The notes under the pieces were generated by a model that was not told the origin of the DNA, made no database searches, and saw only the letters and a list, made by a program, of their open reading frames with translations. Positions 16,604-25,813 of a stretch of DNA of 54,724 nt are shown here, piece after piece (positions within the stretch are counted from its first letter, which is position 1; each line of letters starts with the position of its first letter). The position numbers and the translations under genes are program-made. Source of the DNA: Bacillota bacterium (lineage in GTDB: Bacteria; Bacillota; Clostridia; Clostridiales; Clostridiaceae); the NCBI GenBank assembly GCA_021781745.1, contig JAJXWH010000036.1:1-54724 (forward strand). The letters are read 5' to 3'.

Positions 16604-17515
16604 TTAATCATATAATCCCATTGATATATACTTTTCTCCACCATCTGGTGCAACAGCTAATACTTTTTTACCTTTTCCAAGTTTTTTAGCAACTTGTATA
16701 GCTGCATATATTGCTGCGCCTGAAGAAATACCAACTAACATACCTTCTACTTGAGCAAATAATTTTGCTGTCTTGAATGCATCTTCATCTTTTACTTGTA
16801 ATATTTCATCTACATATTCTTTTTCGTAAATTCCCGGAACAAATCCTGCTCCGATTCCTTGAATCTTATGCCCTCCTGGATTTCCACCACTTAATACTGG
16901 CGAGTTTGCTGGTTCAACTGCAAAAGTTGTAAGGTTTCTAATCTTCTTTTTTAAATTTTTAGATACTCCTACTACAGTTCCACCACTTCCAACACCTGCT
17001 ATGAAAGCATCTAAATCTGGAATATCTTTATATATTTCTTCTGCGGTTGTTTCATAGTGCTTTTCTGGGTTAGCAATGTTTTCAAACTGTTGTGGAATAA
17101 AATATCCTTCACCACTTCCTATTTCTATTGCTTTTTCTATAGCGCCTTTCATGCCTTTAGCACCTTCGGTCAACACTAATTCTGCTCCATAAGCCTTAAT
17201 TAAGTCTCTTCTTTCCTTACTCATTGTTTCTGGCATCACTATTGTAACTTTATAACCTTTAAGCTTTCCAACAAGTGCAAGCCCTATACCTGTATTTCCG
17301 CTTGTTGGCTCTACTATTGTTGCACCCGGCTTCAATACTCCTTCTTTTTCAGCTCTTTCAATCATTCCAATAGCTGCTCTATCTTTAACACTTCCACCTG
17401 GATTAAATTTTTCAAGTTTAACATATATTTCTGCGATATTATCCTCTTTAATTAAATTATTCACTTTTATAATTGGTGTGTTTCCAATTAATTCAAGTCC
17501 TCCATTATAAATCAT
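16604..17515 (-). CDS. cysK: Cysteine synthase (O-acetylserine sulfhydrylase)
   Basis: 303 aa. PLP fold-type [19 protein letters not shown] with Schiff-base Lys44, [13 protein letters not shown] (substrate loop) and [13 protein letters not shown] (phosphate cup). It converts O-acetylserine and sulfide into cysteine. The strong ribosome-binding site AAGGAGGAG lies upstream. It is the first gene after a Cys T-box, with cysE 143 bp downstream. Confidence 0.95.
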   Translation of the reverse strand: MIYNGGLELIGNTPIIKVNNLIKEDNIAEIYVKLEKFNPGGSVKDRAAIGMIERAEKEGVLKPGATIVEPTSGNTGIGLALVGKLKGYKVTIVMPETMSKERRDLIKAYGAELVLTEGAKGMKGAIEKAIEIGSGEGYFIPQQFENIANPEKHYETTAEEIYKDIPDLDAFIAGVGSGGTVVGVSKNLKKKIRNLTTFAVEPANSPVLSGGNPGGHKIQGIGAGFVPGIYEKEYVDEILQVKDEDAFKTAKLFAQVEGMLVGISSGAAIYAAIQVAKKLGKGKKVLAVAPDGGEKYISMGLYD

Positions 17516-17564
17516 ACTATTATTCTCCTCCTTAAATTTCCACTTAATTCTTTAATTTATATAA

Positions 17565-17870
17565 CAAAAAAACTTCATCTTCTATAAAACTATAGAGACG
17601 AAGCAAAATCCGCGGTCCCACTCTAATTGAATTAAACACAGTCAATTCCCCTCAACTTAGCACTATTAAATGCCATATCACTATAACGGGTGAACCCGGA
17701 GAATCTTACTAAGATATACAAAAATATAATTTAAAATATTTTATACACATTTTAAATTATATAGGAAAATTCACCTATATTCAGACTTCAACTCCAAAGG
17801 GCACTTCACACAAATTCTTGATGAAAAGTTCTCAGCTTCCTTTTCTCTCTGTAAACTTTCTTTGCGCTAC
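17565..17870 (-). promoter_or_regulatory. Cysteine T-box leader with terminator
   Basis: Read on the minus strand. The conserved T-box sequence TGGGACCGCGG is at 17620-17610. A terminator hairpin follows (17604-17571, CTTCGTCTC.../...GAAGATGAAG) with a seven-T run. Stem I, about 17870-17790, carries GAAGTGCCC; the codon TGC at 17803-17801 is the likely specifier for Cys. Uncharged tRNA-Cys would stabilise the antiterminator and turn on cysK-cysE. The specifier assignment is by eye; the T-box itself is clear. Confidence 0.88.
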
Positions 17871-17923
17871 TTTCCTTTTTCATAGTTTTTAATTCTTAGT
17901 GTTTTGATAGGTTTTATATTATA

Positions 17924-17951
17924 ATTATATTATTTATATAAAAAAAGTCAA
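17924..17951 (-). promoter_or_regulatory. Promoter of the T-box/cysK transcript
   Basis: On the minus strand TTGACT (17951-17946), 16-bp spacer, TATAAT (17929-17924), placed about 50-60 nt ahead of stem I. Confidence 0.6.
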
Positions 17952-17988
17952 CACTTTTTAAGAAATTTCCCAAAAAGTGTTTATTACA

Positions 17989-19239
17989 TTAATTTTTCTT
18001 TTTCCATAGGGGATATAAAAATTCGTCTATTAAGTCATGTATTATTACTATTCCTACTAGTTTTTCATATTCATCAACTACAGGCACTGCATTTAAATCA
18101 TATTTTGCTGCAATTTCTATGGCTTCACTTATATTATTATCATGCCTTACACATGATACCACGTCATCCATAATTTCTTTTATTTTTACATTCATATCAT
18201 ATATAATTAAATCCTTTAAAGGAACCAATCCTTGAATATGATCTTCTTCATCTGTTATATATATATAATAAATAACCTCTTCATCTGGCTTCATTTCCTT
18301 TAATATATCAATAGTATCCCCGATAGTGATGTCTAAATTTACAGAAATAAATTCTTTATTCATTATACTACCAACAGTCTCATCTTCGTATTGCAACAAC
18401 TGTTTAACTTCATCGGCATCTTCTTTTCCCAAATTGATTAATATTTTTTCTCTTTCTTCTTCATCCAAATCATCAAGTAAATCTGCTATCTCATCATTCG
18501 GCATATTTTCTAATACTTCAACAGCCTTGCTGTCTGATAATTCCTTGATTATAGTACCTTTATATTCGGAATCTATTTCTTCTAATGTATCCGCTGCTAA
18601 ATCTTCATCTAAAGATTCTAATACTTGCTTTCTTGAATTAGTATCTAAGTTTTCTAATATATCAGCTAAATCGGCTGGATGTAGCGTCGATAATTTTTTA
18701 TATGGGACAGCTAACTTCAAATTATTATCAACCATTTCCAAGGATTCAACATCATCCCATCTTAATACTTTATCCTCTAAACTTTTTCTCATTATTTTAT
18801 AAAAGAATTTCATAATACCTGATATTTTTAATCTTCTATATCTAGCTAAAGGGCCAGTTTCAACTCCTATTACCCGATATTCTCCAGCAATCTTAGCGAT
18901 TCTTAAATCATTAACTCTAACTACCTGCTTTCCATTAATATCAACTATTTTTTTATCTAGTAGATTTTCAGAAAGAAGGTAGCTATATCTCATTGGAAGA
19001 ATTTCTTTACTGCCTCTTGTTTTTATCTTAAATTTCCCCTCTTTATCGGTAAACTCTATATATCTAAATTCATAGTGAAATGTATTTCCATCTTTTTTAA
19101 GCTTATAGCCAATTACTCTTGGATATCCATCTTCAGTAGTTACATAAACATCCCTTAAAGTCCCTAATACATCTCCAAATTCATCATAGACTTTTTTATC
19201 TAAAATATTTGAATATAGTAATGTAGATAATTCCATCAT
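17989..19239 (-). CDS. PRC-barrel / MgtE N-domain / CBS-pair protein without membrane domain
   Basis: 416 aa. Two PRC-barrel-like repeats (LLYSNILDKKVYDEFGDVLG, then NLLDKKIVDINGKQVVRV). Next is an MgtE intracellular N-domain (about 180-290: LHPADLADILENL, MPNDEIADLLDDL) and a CBS pair (about 290-410: VGSIMNKEFISVN, IKEIMDDVVSCVRHD, LNAVPVVDEYEKLVGIVII). The transmembrane Mg2+ channel domain of true MgtE is absent and the protein ends after the CBS pair. It may therefore be a soluble Mg2+ or nucleotide sensor, or a regulatory subunit. GGAGGAG precedes the ATG. Confidence 0.85.
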   Translation of the reverse strand: MMELSTLLYSNILDKKVYDEFGDVLGTLRDVYVTTEDGYPRVIGYKLKKDGNTFHYEFRYIEFTDKEGKFKIKTRGSKEILPMRYSYLLSENLLDKKIVDINGKQVVRVNDLRIAKIAGEYRVIGVETGPLARYRRLKISGIMKFFYKIMRKSLEDKVLRWDDVESLEMVDNNLKLAVPYKKLSTLHPADLADILENLDTNSRKQVLESLDEDLAADTLEEIDSEYKGTIIKELSDSKAVEVLENMPNDEIADLLDDLDEEEREKILINLGKEDADEVKQLLQYEDETVGSIMNKEFISVNLDITIGDTIDILKEMKPDEEVIYYIYITDEEDHIQGLVPLKDLIIYDMNVKIKEIMDDVVSCVRHDNNISEAIEIAAKYDLNAVPVVDEYEKLVGIVIIHDLIDEFLYPLWKKKN

Positions 19240-19794
19240 AAATATTCTCCTCCCTGTTTATGCAGAAAGAAAGTTTTCAAGCAGAATTTATTCACATATA
19301 GGTAACTTTAATCAATTACGCTTACTATAGGAATTTACTTAAGATGAAAGACTTTCCTTCTGAAATATATTTAATTTTTGTCATATTACATTCTATATTC
19401 TGAGGTCCATCCTCCATCTTTTACACCACCCTTAAGTCAGTTAACAGTTTACAGTTTACAGTTTATAGTTACTAATTTTTTAACTTTTCCTTAGATAACC
19501 ATCGTCTCTAATTATTATATTACAAAGGAGTAAAAAGGCAATAAATTTTTACTTTTTAATCACTTCCATAATCAATTTTTAACATACGTTTTTTGTTTGT
19601 AAACTAATTATGGTTATGTTAATATACTGTAAGAATAAGCTTTAAAAGCTCATTCTTTCATTTGATAATATATTCATGTTATGACAATTATTTGTTGTGA
19701 TTTTACTATATAGATTTGTATATATTATTTTAGAAGGGCATAATTTTATAAATATATAACAAAAAAATAAATTGAGAATTGGAGTTAATAATAT
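19240..19794. other. Divergent intergenic region with short repeats
   Basis: 555 bp between divergent genes. It contains a tandem ACAGTTT-type repeat (19441-19470), related to one at 31415-31445. An AAGAAT...ATTCTT hairpin with AAGCTTT/AAAGCT core lies at about 19631-19658. A possible 30-codon minus-strand leader ORF (19325-19417) has only a weak ribosome-binding site. No M-box or ykkC-like motif was recognised. Confidence 0.4.
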
Positions 19795-21774
19795 ATGAAA
19801 CTTTGCAAGGAATTTTTACCTATTAGTAAAGAGGACTTAAAAAAAAGAAATATTGAACAATTAGATTTTATTATAGTTTCTGGTGATGCTTATGTCGACC
19901 ATCCTTCATTTGGTACAGCTATTATAGGAAGAACTCTTGAAGCACAGGGTTTTAATGTTGGTGTCATAGCCCAGCCAGACTGGCATAATTCTGAAGACTT
20001 TAAAAAATTAGGCAGACCTAAATATGCATTTTTAGTTAATTCAGGCAACATTGATTCAATGGTTAATCATTATACTGCTGCGAAAAAGACAAGACGCGAA
20101 GATTTATATTCTCCTGGCGGAGAGGCAGGACATAGACCAGATAGAGCTGTCATTGTTTATTGCAACAGAATACGTGAAGCTTATAAAGATGTAGCTATAG
20201 CAATCGGCGGAATAGAAGCTAGTCTAAGACGCTTTGCTCACTATGATTATTGGGATAATAAGGTTAGAAGAAGCATTCTTGTGGATTCCAAAGCTGATTT
20301 GTTAATGTACGGAATGGGTGAAAAAACCGTAATTCAAATTGCAGACTTATTAAGATATGGGGCAGATATTAAAAATATTACATCTGTACGTGGAACTTGT
20401 TATATGACTAGAGATATATCAAATATTAAAAATGCAGTTATGGTCCCAGCCTTTGAAGAAGTCTCTACAGATAAAAAGGCTTACGGAGAAGCTTATAAAT
20501 TGGAATATTATGAACAAGACTCTATAAATGGTAGAACTCTAATTCAAAAATATGGAGATAGATATTTAGTTCAAAATCCGCCTCAAGAAAATTTAACTCA
20601 AGAAGAAATGGATAGAACCTATGATTTACCTTATACAAGAACATATCATCCTATATATGAAGAAAAGGGTGGTATTCCTGCAATTCAGGAAGTTAAATTT
20701 TCAATTACAAGTCACAGGGGCTGTTATGGTTCCTGCTCATTTTGTGCTTTAACTTTTCATCAAGGACGAGTAATTCAAAATAGAGGTCAAGAATCAATAA
20801 TTGGCGAGGCAAAACTTTTAACTACTTTACCTGACTTCAAGGGATATATTCATGATATTGGAGGTCCGACTGCAAACTTTAGACATAGAGCTTGTAAAAA
20901 ACAAATTGAACATGGTACATGTAAAAATAAGCAATGCATGTTCCCAGCACCTTGTAAAAATTTAATAATAGATCATACTGAATATCTTTCATTATTAAAA
21001 AAAGTAAGAAAACTTCCTGGCATAAAAAAAGTGTTTATTCGTTCTGGACTAAGATATGATTATTTAATTCATGATAAAAATGATGTATTTATGAAAGAAT
21101 TATGTGAACATCATATAAGCGGTCAACTAAAGGTTGCTCCTGAACACGTAGTTCCAAGAGTATTAAATCAAATGGGCAAACCAACAAGGGAAGTTTATGA
21201 TAAGTTTGTTAATAAATATTTTCAAATTAACAAGCAAATAGATAAGAAACAGTTTCTGGTTCCGTATTTAATGTCTTCTCATCCTGGTTCTGACTTAAAT
21301 GCTGCTATAGACCTTGCATTGTACATCAAAGAGATGGGATACACTCCAGAGCAAGTACAGGATTTTTATCCAACGCCTGGAAGTTTATCAACTACAATGT
21401 ACTATACTAGTTTTAACCCATTAACTGGTGAAGAAGTTTATGTTCCAAGAACACCAGAAGAAAAAGAAATGCAACGAGCACTTATACAATTTGCAGTACC
21501 TAAAAATTATCAAAAAGTTAAGAAGGCCTTAATTAAAGCTCATAGAGAAGACTTAATTGGTAATGGTAAGAATTGTTTAATCGGATTTACTCCAGGTAAA
21601 CCTGGGTATCAGGGAAAAAATAAAAACAGCAGCAAAACATCTAATAATACAAACAAAAATGTCAGTGAAACTTCAAATAAAAAATCATCATTAAGAAGAA
21701 ATAATGATCCTAAACATATAAAGAATAAAAATTTCTCTAATAAAAATGGAAACAATAAAAAAAGAGTTCAATAA
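19795..21774 (+). CDS. YgiQ-family radical SAM protein
   Basis: 659 aa. UPF0313/YgiQ family: N-terminal domain ([38 protein letters not shown]), then the radical SAM cluster motif CYGSCSFC (Cys310, Cys314, Cys317). A Cys-rich insert ([18 protein letters not shown], then PCKN) may bind another cluster. The C-terminal ~60 residues are Asn/Lys/Ser-rich low complexity, a disordered tail. The reaction is unknown for the family. Start ATG has TTGGAGTTA upstream. Confidence 0.93.
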   Translation: MKLCKEFLPISKEDLKKRNIEQLDFIIVSGDAYVDHPSFGTAIIGRTLEAQGFNVGVIAQPDWHNSEDFKKLGRPKYAFLVNSGNIDSMVNHYTAAKKTRREDLYSPGGEAGHRPDRAVIVYCNRIREAYKDVAIAIGGIEASLRRFAHYDYWDNKVRRSILVDSKADLLMYGMGEKTVIQIADLLRYGADIKNITSVRGTCYMTRDISNIKNAVMVPAFEEVSTDKKAYGEAYKLEYYEQDSINGRTLIQKYGDRYLVQNPPQENLTQEEMDRTYDLPYTRTYHPIYEEKGGIPAIQEVKFSITSHRGCYGSCSFCALTFHQGRVIQNRGQESIIGEAKLLTTLPDFKGYIHDIGGPTANFRHRACKKQIEHGTCKNKQCMFPAPCKNLIIDHTEYLSLLKKVRKLPGIKKVFIRSGLRYDYLIHDKNDVFMKELCEHHISGQLKVAPEHVVPRVLNQMGKPTREVYDKFVNKYFQINKQIDKKQFLVPYLMSSHPGSDLNAAIDLALYIKEMGYTPEQVQDFYPTPGSLSTTMYYTSFNPLTGEEVYVPRTPEEKEMQRALIQFAVPKNYQKVKKALIKAHREDLIGNGKNCLIGFTPGKPGYQGKNKNSSKTSNNTNKNVSETSNKKSSLRRNNDPKHIKNKNFSNKNGNNKKRVQ

Positions 21775-21812
21775 TAAAGAGAATGTAATTATTGATTATA
21801 ATTATAAATAAT

Positions 21813-21850
21813 AAAAGAATCTTCATATCTATAGCTATGAAGATTCTTTT
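21813..21850. terminator. Bidirectional terminator
   Basis: A 15-bp perfect inverted repeat (AAAAGAATCTTCATA/TATGAAGATTCTTTT) with an 8-nt loop lies between the convergent ygiQ-like gene and the membrane protein gene. Confidence 0.85.
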
Positions 21851-21864
21851 ATTGTATTATATAT

Positions 21865-22518
21865 TTACTTTCTTGCAGATACCTTAAACCCATTTAATAC
21901 AAAATCCAAAATAATTAAAAATAGCATTTCACCTATTACTGAATAAGGGAATAATTTTATTCCACCCAAAATAATAATATCTTCTATCATCACAATTAAA
22001 ATTGCACTAATAATAAACCATATTCCTTTTTTATTAACAAATGGTTTATCTAATAGCAGCACATTTAATATTAATAACGCACCAAGTAATATTAAAGAAA
22101 ATAAAAACAGAATTGTTTCCTTGTCAATTTCTAATATAAACCCATACAAATAGCTTACTTCAACAGTTATCTTACAATTTTGTATTATATATGCATATAC
22201 TGCACATGCTATTGCTGCGATAATGTAGCTTCCTCCAAAGTTTAATTTTTCTGAGCGTAAATACACGAAGGTTATAGCTAGTACAATTAGTGGAATAGCT
22301 AAATGATTTAAAAATATCATTGGTTTTAAATAATATATTACAGTACTATTCTTAAGTATGCACAACAGAAATAATGCAATATGCCTTAATAAAAATAATG
22401 TAATAACTAAAGTTAAATAGATTTTTATTTTCTTTGGTGAAACTTCTAAATTCTTTTTTATAATTGAAATAGCAAAAAAAATTATAAGTAACAAAAATAA
22501 ATAATATGCAAAGTTCAC
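21865..22518 (-). CDS. Polytopic membrane protein of unknown function
   Basis: 217 aa, GTG start with GGAGCG upstream. About seven hydrophobic helices fill nearly the whole chain (roughly 2-20, 33-55, 65-87, 96-113, 120-155, 165-185, 191-211), so it is an integral inner-membrane protein. No family motif is recognised. It lies 51 bp downstream of the lipid-kinase gene and may be co-transcribed with it. Confidence 0.75.
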   Translation of the reverse strand: MNFAYYLFLLLIIFFAISIIKKNLEVSPKKIKIYLTLVITLFLLRHIALFLLCILKNSTVIYYLKPMIFLNHLAIPLIVLAITFVYLRSEKLNFGGSYIIAAIACAVYAYIIQNCKITVEVSYLYGFILEIDKETILFLFSLILLGALLILNVLLLDKPFVNKKGIWFIISAILIVMIEDIIILGGIKLFPYSVIGEMLFLIILDFVLNGFKVSARK

Positions 22519-22569
22519 AAACTACGCTCCAATCCACATTCCTGTTACTTATATTTATTATTATATATC

Positions 22570-23448
22570 TTATTTTATTCCTAAAAGTTTAATTCCACCC
22601 TTAATGCATTGAATTCTTAGTGGAAAATCAGGACCTCTTTCACCATCGATATCCGTAACTATATCTTCTGAAGATTCAATATATAAATCATCTGTTTTAA
22701 AATAAACCACTTTATCTGAATCTAAGTGTTCACCTTTTAGAAGTTTTATGAATAGCGGTATTAATTCTATTATCTGTATAGCCTTAAATATTATTACATC
22801 TAATTTACCATCTGTAATTTCTGCTTCTGTGGCTAAATTAAAATTACCTGCTGTTTGGCCATTAAATACTAAAAGTAAGTACATCTCTCCATCATAGTTA
22901 CATTTTTTAGATAATAATTTTATTTTTAGTTTTCTAAAATTAGGCAATTCCTCAAGACCTTTTAAATAATAAGCCAATTTTCCTATTGTATTTTTTAAGT
23001 TTACATCAGTTTTTTGTGATACATCTGTAAAAAGCCCTGAGCTGGCTACATTCACAAAATACTTATCATTAATTTTACCAACATCAACAGCTACTGGTTT
23101 GGAATCTAGTATTCGCCTACATGCCTCTTGTATATCATTAGGCATGTTTATAAACTTGCCAAAGTCATTTGCGGTTCCAACTGGTAATATTCCAATTGGA
23201 ATATTTATATTCTTACTCTTCATAGCATTTACAACAGAATCTACAGTACCATCTCCGCCCGCAATTAAAATGTAGCTATATGTCTCATCAATTATATCTA
23301 ATGATTCAGCTAAATCTTTTCCTTTTTGTATTCTATACGGAACAACTATTAAGTCCATTTCTTGGTGTAATCTTATAACATTATCTAATTCATTTATTAT
23401 ACTATTTTCTCCTGAGTATGGGTTGTATATGAATCTTACTTTTTTCAT
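22570..23448 (-). CDS. Diacylglycerol/lipid kinase family protein (DagK/YegS-like)
   Basis: 292 aa from ATG 23448 (GGAGG 11 nt upstream; the open frame begins 18 nt earlier at a TTG inside that site). Catalytic DAGK domain: FIYNPYSGENS at the start, ILIAGGDGTVDSVVNAM (GGDGT nucleotide loop), GILPVGTANDFGKF, and the C-terminal VDIDGERG sequence. It phosphorylates diacylglycerol or a related lipid and recycles it to phosphatidate; substrate identity is an inference. The nearby pssA gene (divergent) also serves phospholipid synthesis. Confidence 0.9.
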   Translation of the reverse strand: MKKVRFIYNPYSGENSIINELDNVIRLHQEMDLIVVPYRIQKGKDLAESLDIIDETYSYILIAGGDGTVDSVVNAMKSKNINIPIGILPVGTANDFGKFINMPNDIQEACRRILDSKPVAVDVGKINDKYFVNVASSGLFTDVSQKTDVNLKNTIGKLAYYLKGLEELPNFRKLKIKLLSKKCNYDGEMYLLLVFNGQTAGNFNLATEAEITDGKLDVIIFKAIQIIELIPLFIKLLKGEHLDSDKVVYFKTDDLYIESSEDIVTDIDGERGPDFPLRIQCIKGGIKLLGIK

Positions 23449-23754
23449 AAATAAACCTACCTCCAATAAATTTACTAATTAAAAATTCATTATTTTATCA
23501 TATTATTATACTTACAAAAGTTTTTATAAATATTAATTAAATTATCTTGCTAAAGCTGAAAAAAACATTAAATTTCTTAAAATTAATTACATATACTGGC
23601 TATTTAACGAATTTTATTATATCATTATAATAATTTAATGTCGATACTAGATAACCTAATATAATCTTAAAGTTTATTTACACCTTATATTATTTTGAAT
23701 TATATGTTATAATAATTTTTTGTAAGTATTTTTTATAATTTTAGGAGTGATTTT

Positions 23755-24288
23755 ATGAGGAAAAGCTGTATTCCTAATGTATTTACCTTTATTAATTTGT
23801 CTTGTGGAATTATATCTATATTATCTGTAATGAATGAAAAATATGCAATATCGGGTGCATTCATTTTATTGGCTGGTTTGGTAGATAGGTATGATGGTAG
23901 AATAGCTCGTTTTTTAAATGTATCCAGTGAGTTAGGCAAAGAGCTAGACTCTTTAGCTGATTTAGTTTCATTTGGAGTGGCTCCATCAATATTAGTATAT
24001 ATATTATTTAATCTTGAATCCTTTGGTCCAAATGGATTGCTAGGGTTTGTAGTGTTGTTATTATTCCCAATATGCGGTGCATATAGGCTTGCTAGATTCA
24101 ATACTGCTCAGTTTGATGGTGTCTTTACTGGTGTGCCAATAACTATTGTTGGCTGCTTTATGGCTCTTTTTTCTTTAATCATACTTAGACTTGATTTATC
24201 AATGTCTACATTAATTTACCCAGTTGTCATATTAATGATAATTGGTTCATATTTGATGGTAAGTAAGCTTCAATTAAAGAAATTTTAA
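23755..24288 (+). CDS. pssA: CDP-diacylglycerol--serine O-phosphatidyltransferase
   Basis: 177 aa, short membrane-bound PssA of the Gram-positive type with about five helices. The CDP-alcohol phosphatidyltransferase signature D-x2-DG-x2-AR-x8-G-x3-D-x3-D is read in DRYDGRIARFLNV followed by GKELDSLADLVSFG. It makes phosphatidylserine from CDP-diacylglycerol and serine. RNVFTFINLSCGI-like N-terminus (PNVFTFINLSCGIISIL) is characteristic. Single gene followed by a terminator. Confidence 0.92.
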   Translation: MRKSCIPNVFTFINLSCGIISILSVMNEKYAISGAFILLAGLVDRYDGRIARFLNVSSELGKELDSLADLVSFGVAPSILVYILFNLESFGPNGLLGFVVLLLFPICGAYRLARFNTAQFDGVFTGVPITIVGCFMALFSLIILRLDLSMSTLIYPVVILMIIGSYLMVSKLQLKKF

Positions 24289-24317
24289 AGCGAAATGATT
24301 ATGAATTTTTTCACAAA

Positions 24318-24351
24318 AAAACTCTGTCTTATATTTGAGGGACAGAGTTTT
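24318..24351. terminator. Bidirectional terminator
   Basis: AAAACTCTGTC (24318-24328) pairs with GACAGAGTTTT (24341-24351), between pssA and the convergent 114-aa gene. Confidence 0.8.
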
Positions 24352-24366
24352 ATTAATATTTTATTT

Positions 24367-24711
24367 CTAGTCTTCTCTTTCTGAATTTTGAAAGCTTAGC
24401 TCATTATCTATTTCAGTGAATATCTTGTCCTTCTCTGTAGTTGCATTAACATACTCATTTTTAATCCTACAATATTTCAAATATGCACTCTCGCATCTAT
24501 CTAATGTAGAAACGAGTTTATCAATAAGTTCTCCCACATTTTCAGCTCTCTCTAAGGCTTTTCTTACTTCACTTTTTTTTGCTAAATTTACAGAATACAT
24601 TTCTGATGCTCCTGCAATTAATAATCTATAAACATCTACATAATTTTTTAGCAATGCACTTAAATTATCTATATCTTGATAATGATTTTTGGCTAAATCT
24701 TCAAATTTCAT
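24367..24711 (-). CDS. Hypothetical helical protein
   Basis: 114 aa; not recognised. Almost entirely predicted helix with heptad-like spacing (NLSALLKNYVDVYRLLIAG; RKALERAENVGELIDKL; EKDKIFTEIDNELSFQNSE), so probably a small coiled coil. AGGAATGATTT precedes the ATG. It is downstream of the rubrerythrin gene and a second small unknown, and may be in the same transcript. Confidence 0.65.
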   Translation of the reverse strand: MKFEDLAKNHYQDIDNLSALLKNYVDVYRLLIAGASEMYSVNLAKKSEVRKALERAENVGELIDKLVSTLDRCESAYLKYCRIKNEYVNATTEKDKIFTEIDNELSFQNSERED

Positions 24712-24782
24712 AAATCATTCCTCTACTAATCTTATATATTCACTGTAAAATATTTTCAGCTAACCTTATCTACAAATTAAAA

Positions 24783-25124
24783 TCAGATTCTCATGGTTTC
24801 ACTATTAGCATACTCGTTATCTATATCCTTTAATATACATTTTATTTCTTCATCATCTATCTCTTTATAAAGTATGCTGCAGTCATTATACATACTTTCT
24901 TTACAAGTTTTTTTCATTTTATTTTCTGTCATACTAAGAAAATTTTCACCTTTATCTTGTAAAGGTTCATTCATATGAAACAAATTAATGTCATCAACTT
25001 CTTGAGGAGTAATCGATAATTCATCAACTTTCATATACTTAAATTCCCAGTCTCTATTCATTTGATTTAAATTCTTATCATAAACAACAGGAACCACAAA
25101 GTTTTCTGGATATTCATAAATCAT
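24783..25124 (-). CDS. Hypothetical acidic protein
   Basis: 113 aa from the ATG at 25124 (GGGGGATTACGC upstream); the frame is open to 25145, overlapping the rubrerythrin stop. Rich in Asp and Glu, with three Cys (KKTCKESMYNDCS, IKCIL). No signal peptide, membrane helix or known motif. The tight 11-bp gap from rubrerythrin suggests shared transcription and possibly a role in the same oxidative-stress context, but there is no direct evidence. Confidence 0.65.
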   Translation of the reverse strand: MIYEYPENFVVPVVYDKNLNQMNRDWEFKYMKVDELSITPQEVDDINLFHMNEPLQDKGENFLSMTENKMKKTCKESMYNDCSILYKEIDDEEIKCILKDIDNEYANSETMRI

Positions 25125-25135
25125 GCGTAATCCCC

Positions 25136-25678
25136 CTACCTGCAACCCTCATTACATAATTTTCTAAAATATGATCTTGGATATCTGCATAGTGGACATC
25201 TCATAGGAGCTTCCTTACCTTCATAAATATATCCACAATTTAAGCATAACCACTCAGCTTCTCTATCTGATTTAAACATTTTTCCTTCTTTTAATCTTTT
25301 AGCTAAATCTAAATATCTCTCTTTATGATGCCCTTCTACCTCTTGAAGCTCCTTATAGAAATCAGCAATATCATCAAATCCTTCATCTCTTGCTGTTTCT
25401 TCAAACTCCTTATAAATAACTCTATTTTCTTCTGATTCTCCAAGAGCAGATTCTATTAAATTATTCTTTGTACTGCAGACTCTGCCTAAATATCTTCTGT
25501 ATACCTCCCTAGCATGAGCCATTTCATTTCCTGCTGTTTCCTCAAATACATTTGCAACATACATAAATCCTTCTTCTCTTGCCTTTTCAGCGTAAAATGT
25601 ATATTTATTTCTAGCCCTAGATTCTCCTGCAAATGTTTTAAATAAATTTTTCTCGGTTTCACTACCTTTTAAGTTCAT
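25136..25678 (-). CDS. Rubrerythrin
   Basis: 180 aa. N-terminal ferritin-like four-helix bundle with diiron ligands in AGESRARNKY, ETAGNEMAHA, EETARDEGF and EVEGHHKERY. C-terminal rubredoxin domain with two Cys pairs (WLCLNCGYIYEG and PMRCPLCRYPRSYF). It reduces hydrogen peroxide in anaerobes, taking electrons via rubredoxin/NADH systems. AGGAGACAAAG precedes ATG. The tail KLCNEGCR adds two extra cysteines. Confidence 0.93.
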   Translation of the reverse strand: MNLKGSETEKNLFKTFAGESRARNKYTFYAEKAREEGFMYVANVFEETAGNEMAHAREVYRRYLGRVCSTKNNLIESALGESEENRVIYKEFEETARDEGFDDIADFYKELQEVEGHHKERYLDLAKRLKEGKMFKSDREAEWLCLNCGYIYEGKEAPMRCPLCRYPRSYFRKLCNEGCR

Positions 25679-25813
25679 CTTTGTCTCCTAAAAACAATAC
25701 TTTCTTACATTAACAAAATATTCATTCTTGCTTATTTTGTTACTATTACGTAGAAAAAGACAACATAAGAACTATACCCTATGATATAGTTCTTTATAGT
25801 AAGTGAAAGGTTA

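Noticed and set aside
18326..18802. 158-codon plus-strand ORF inside the PRC/MgtE/CBS gene
   Set aside because: Ser/Leu-rich antisense shadow of an acidic gene; no ribosome-binding site, and the minus-strand gene is clear.
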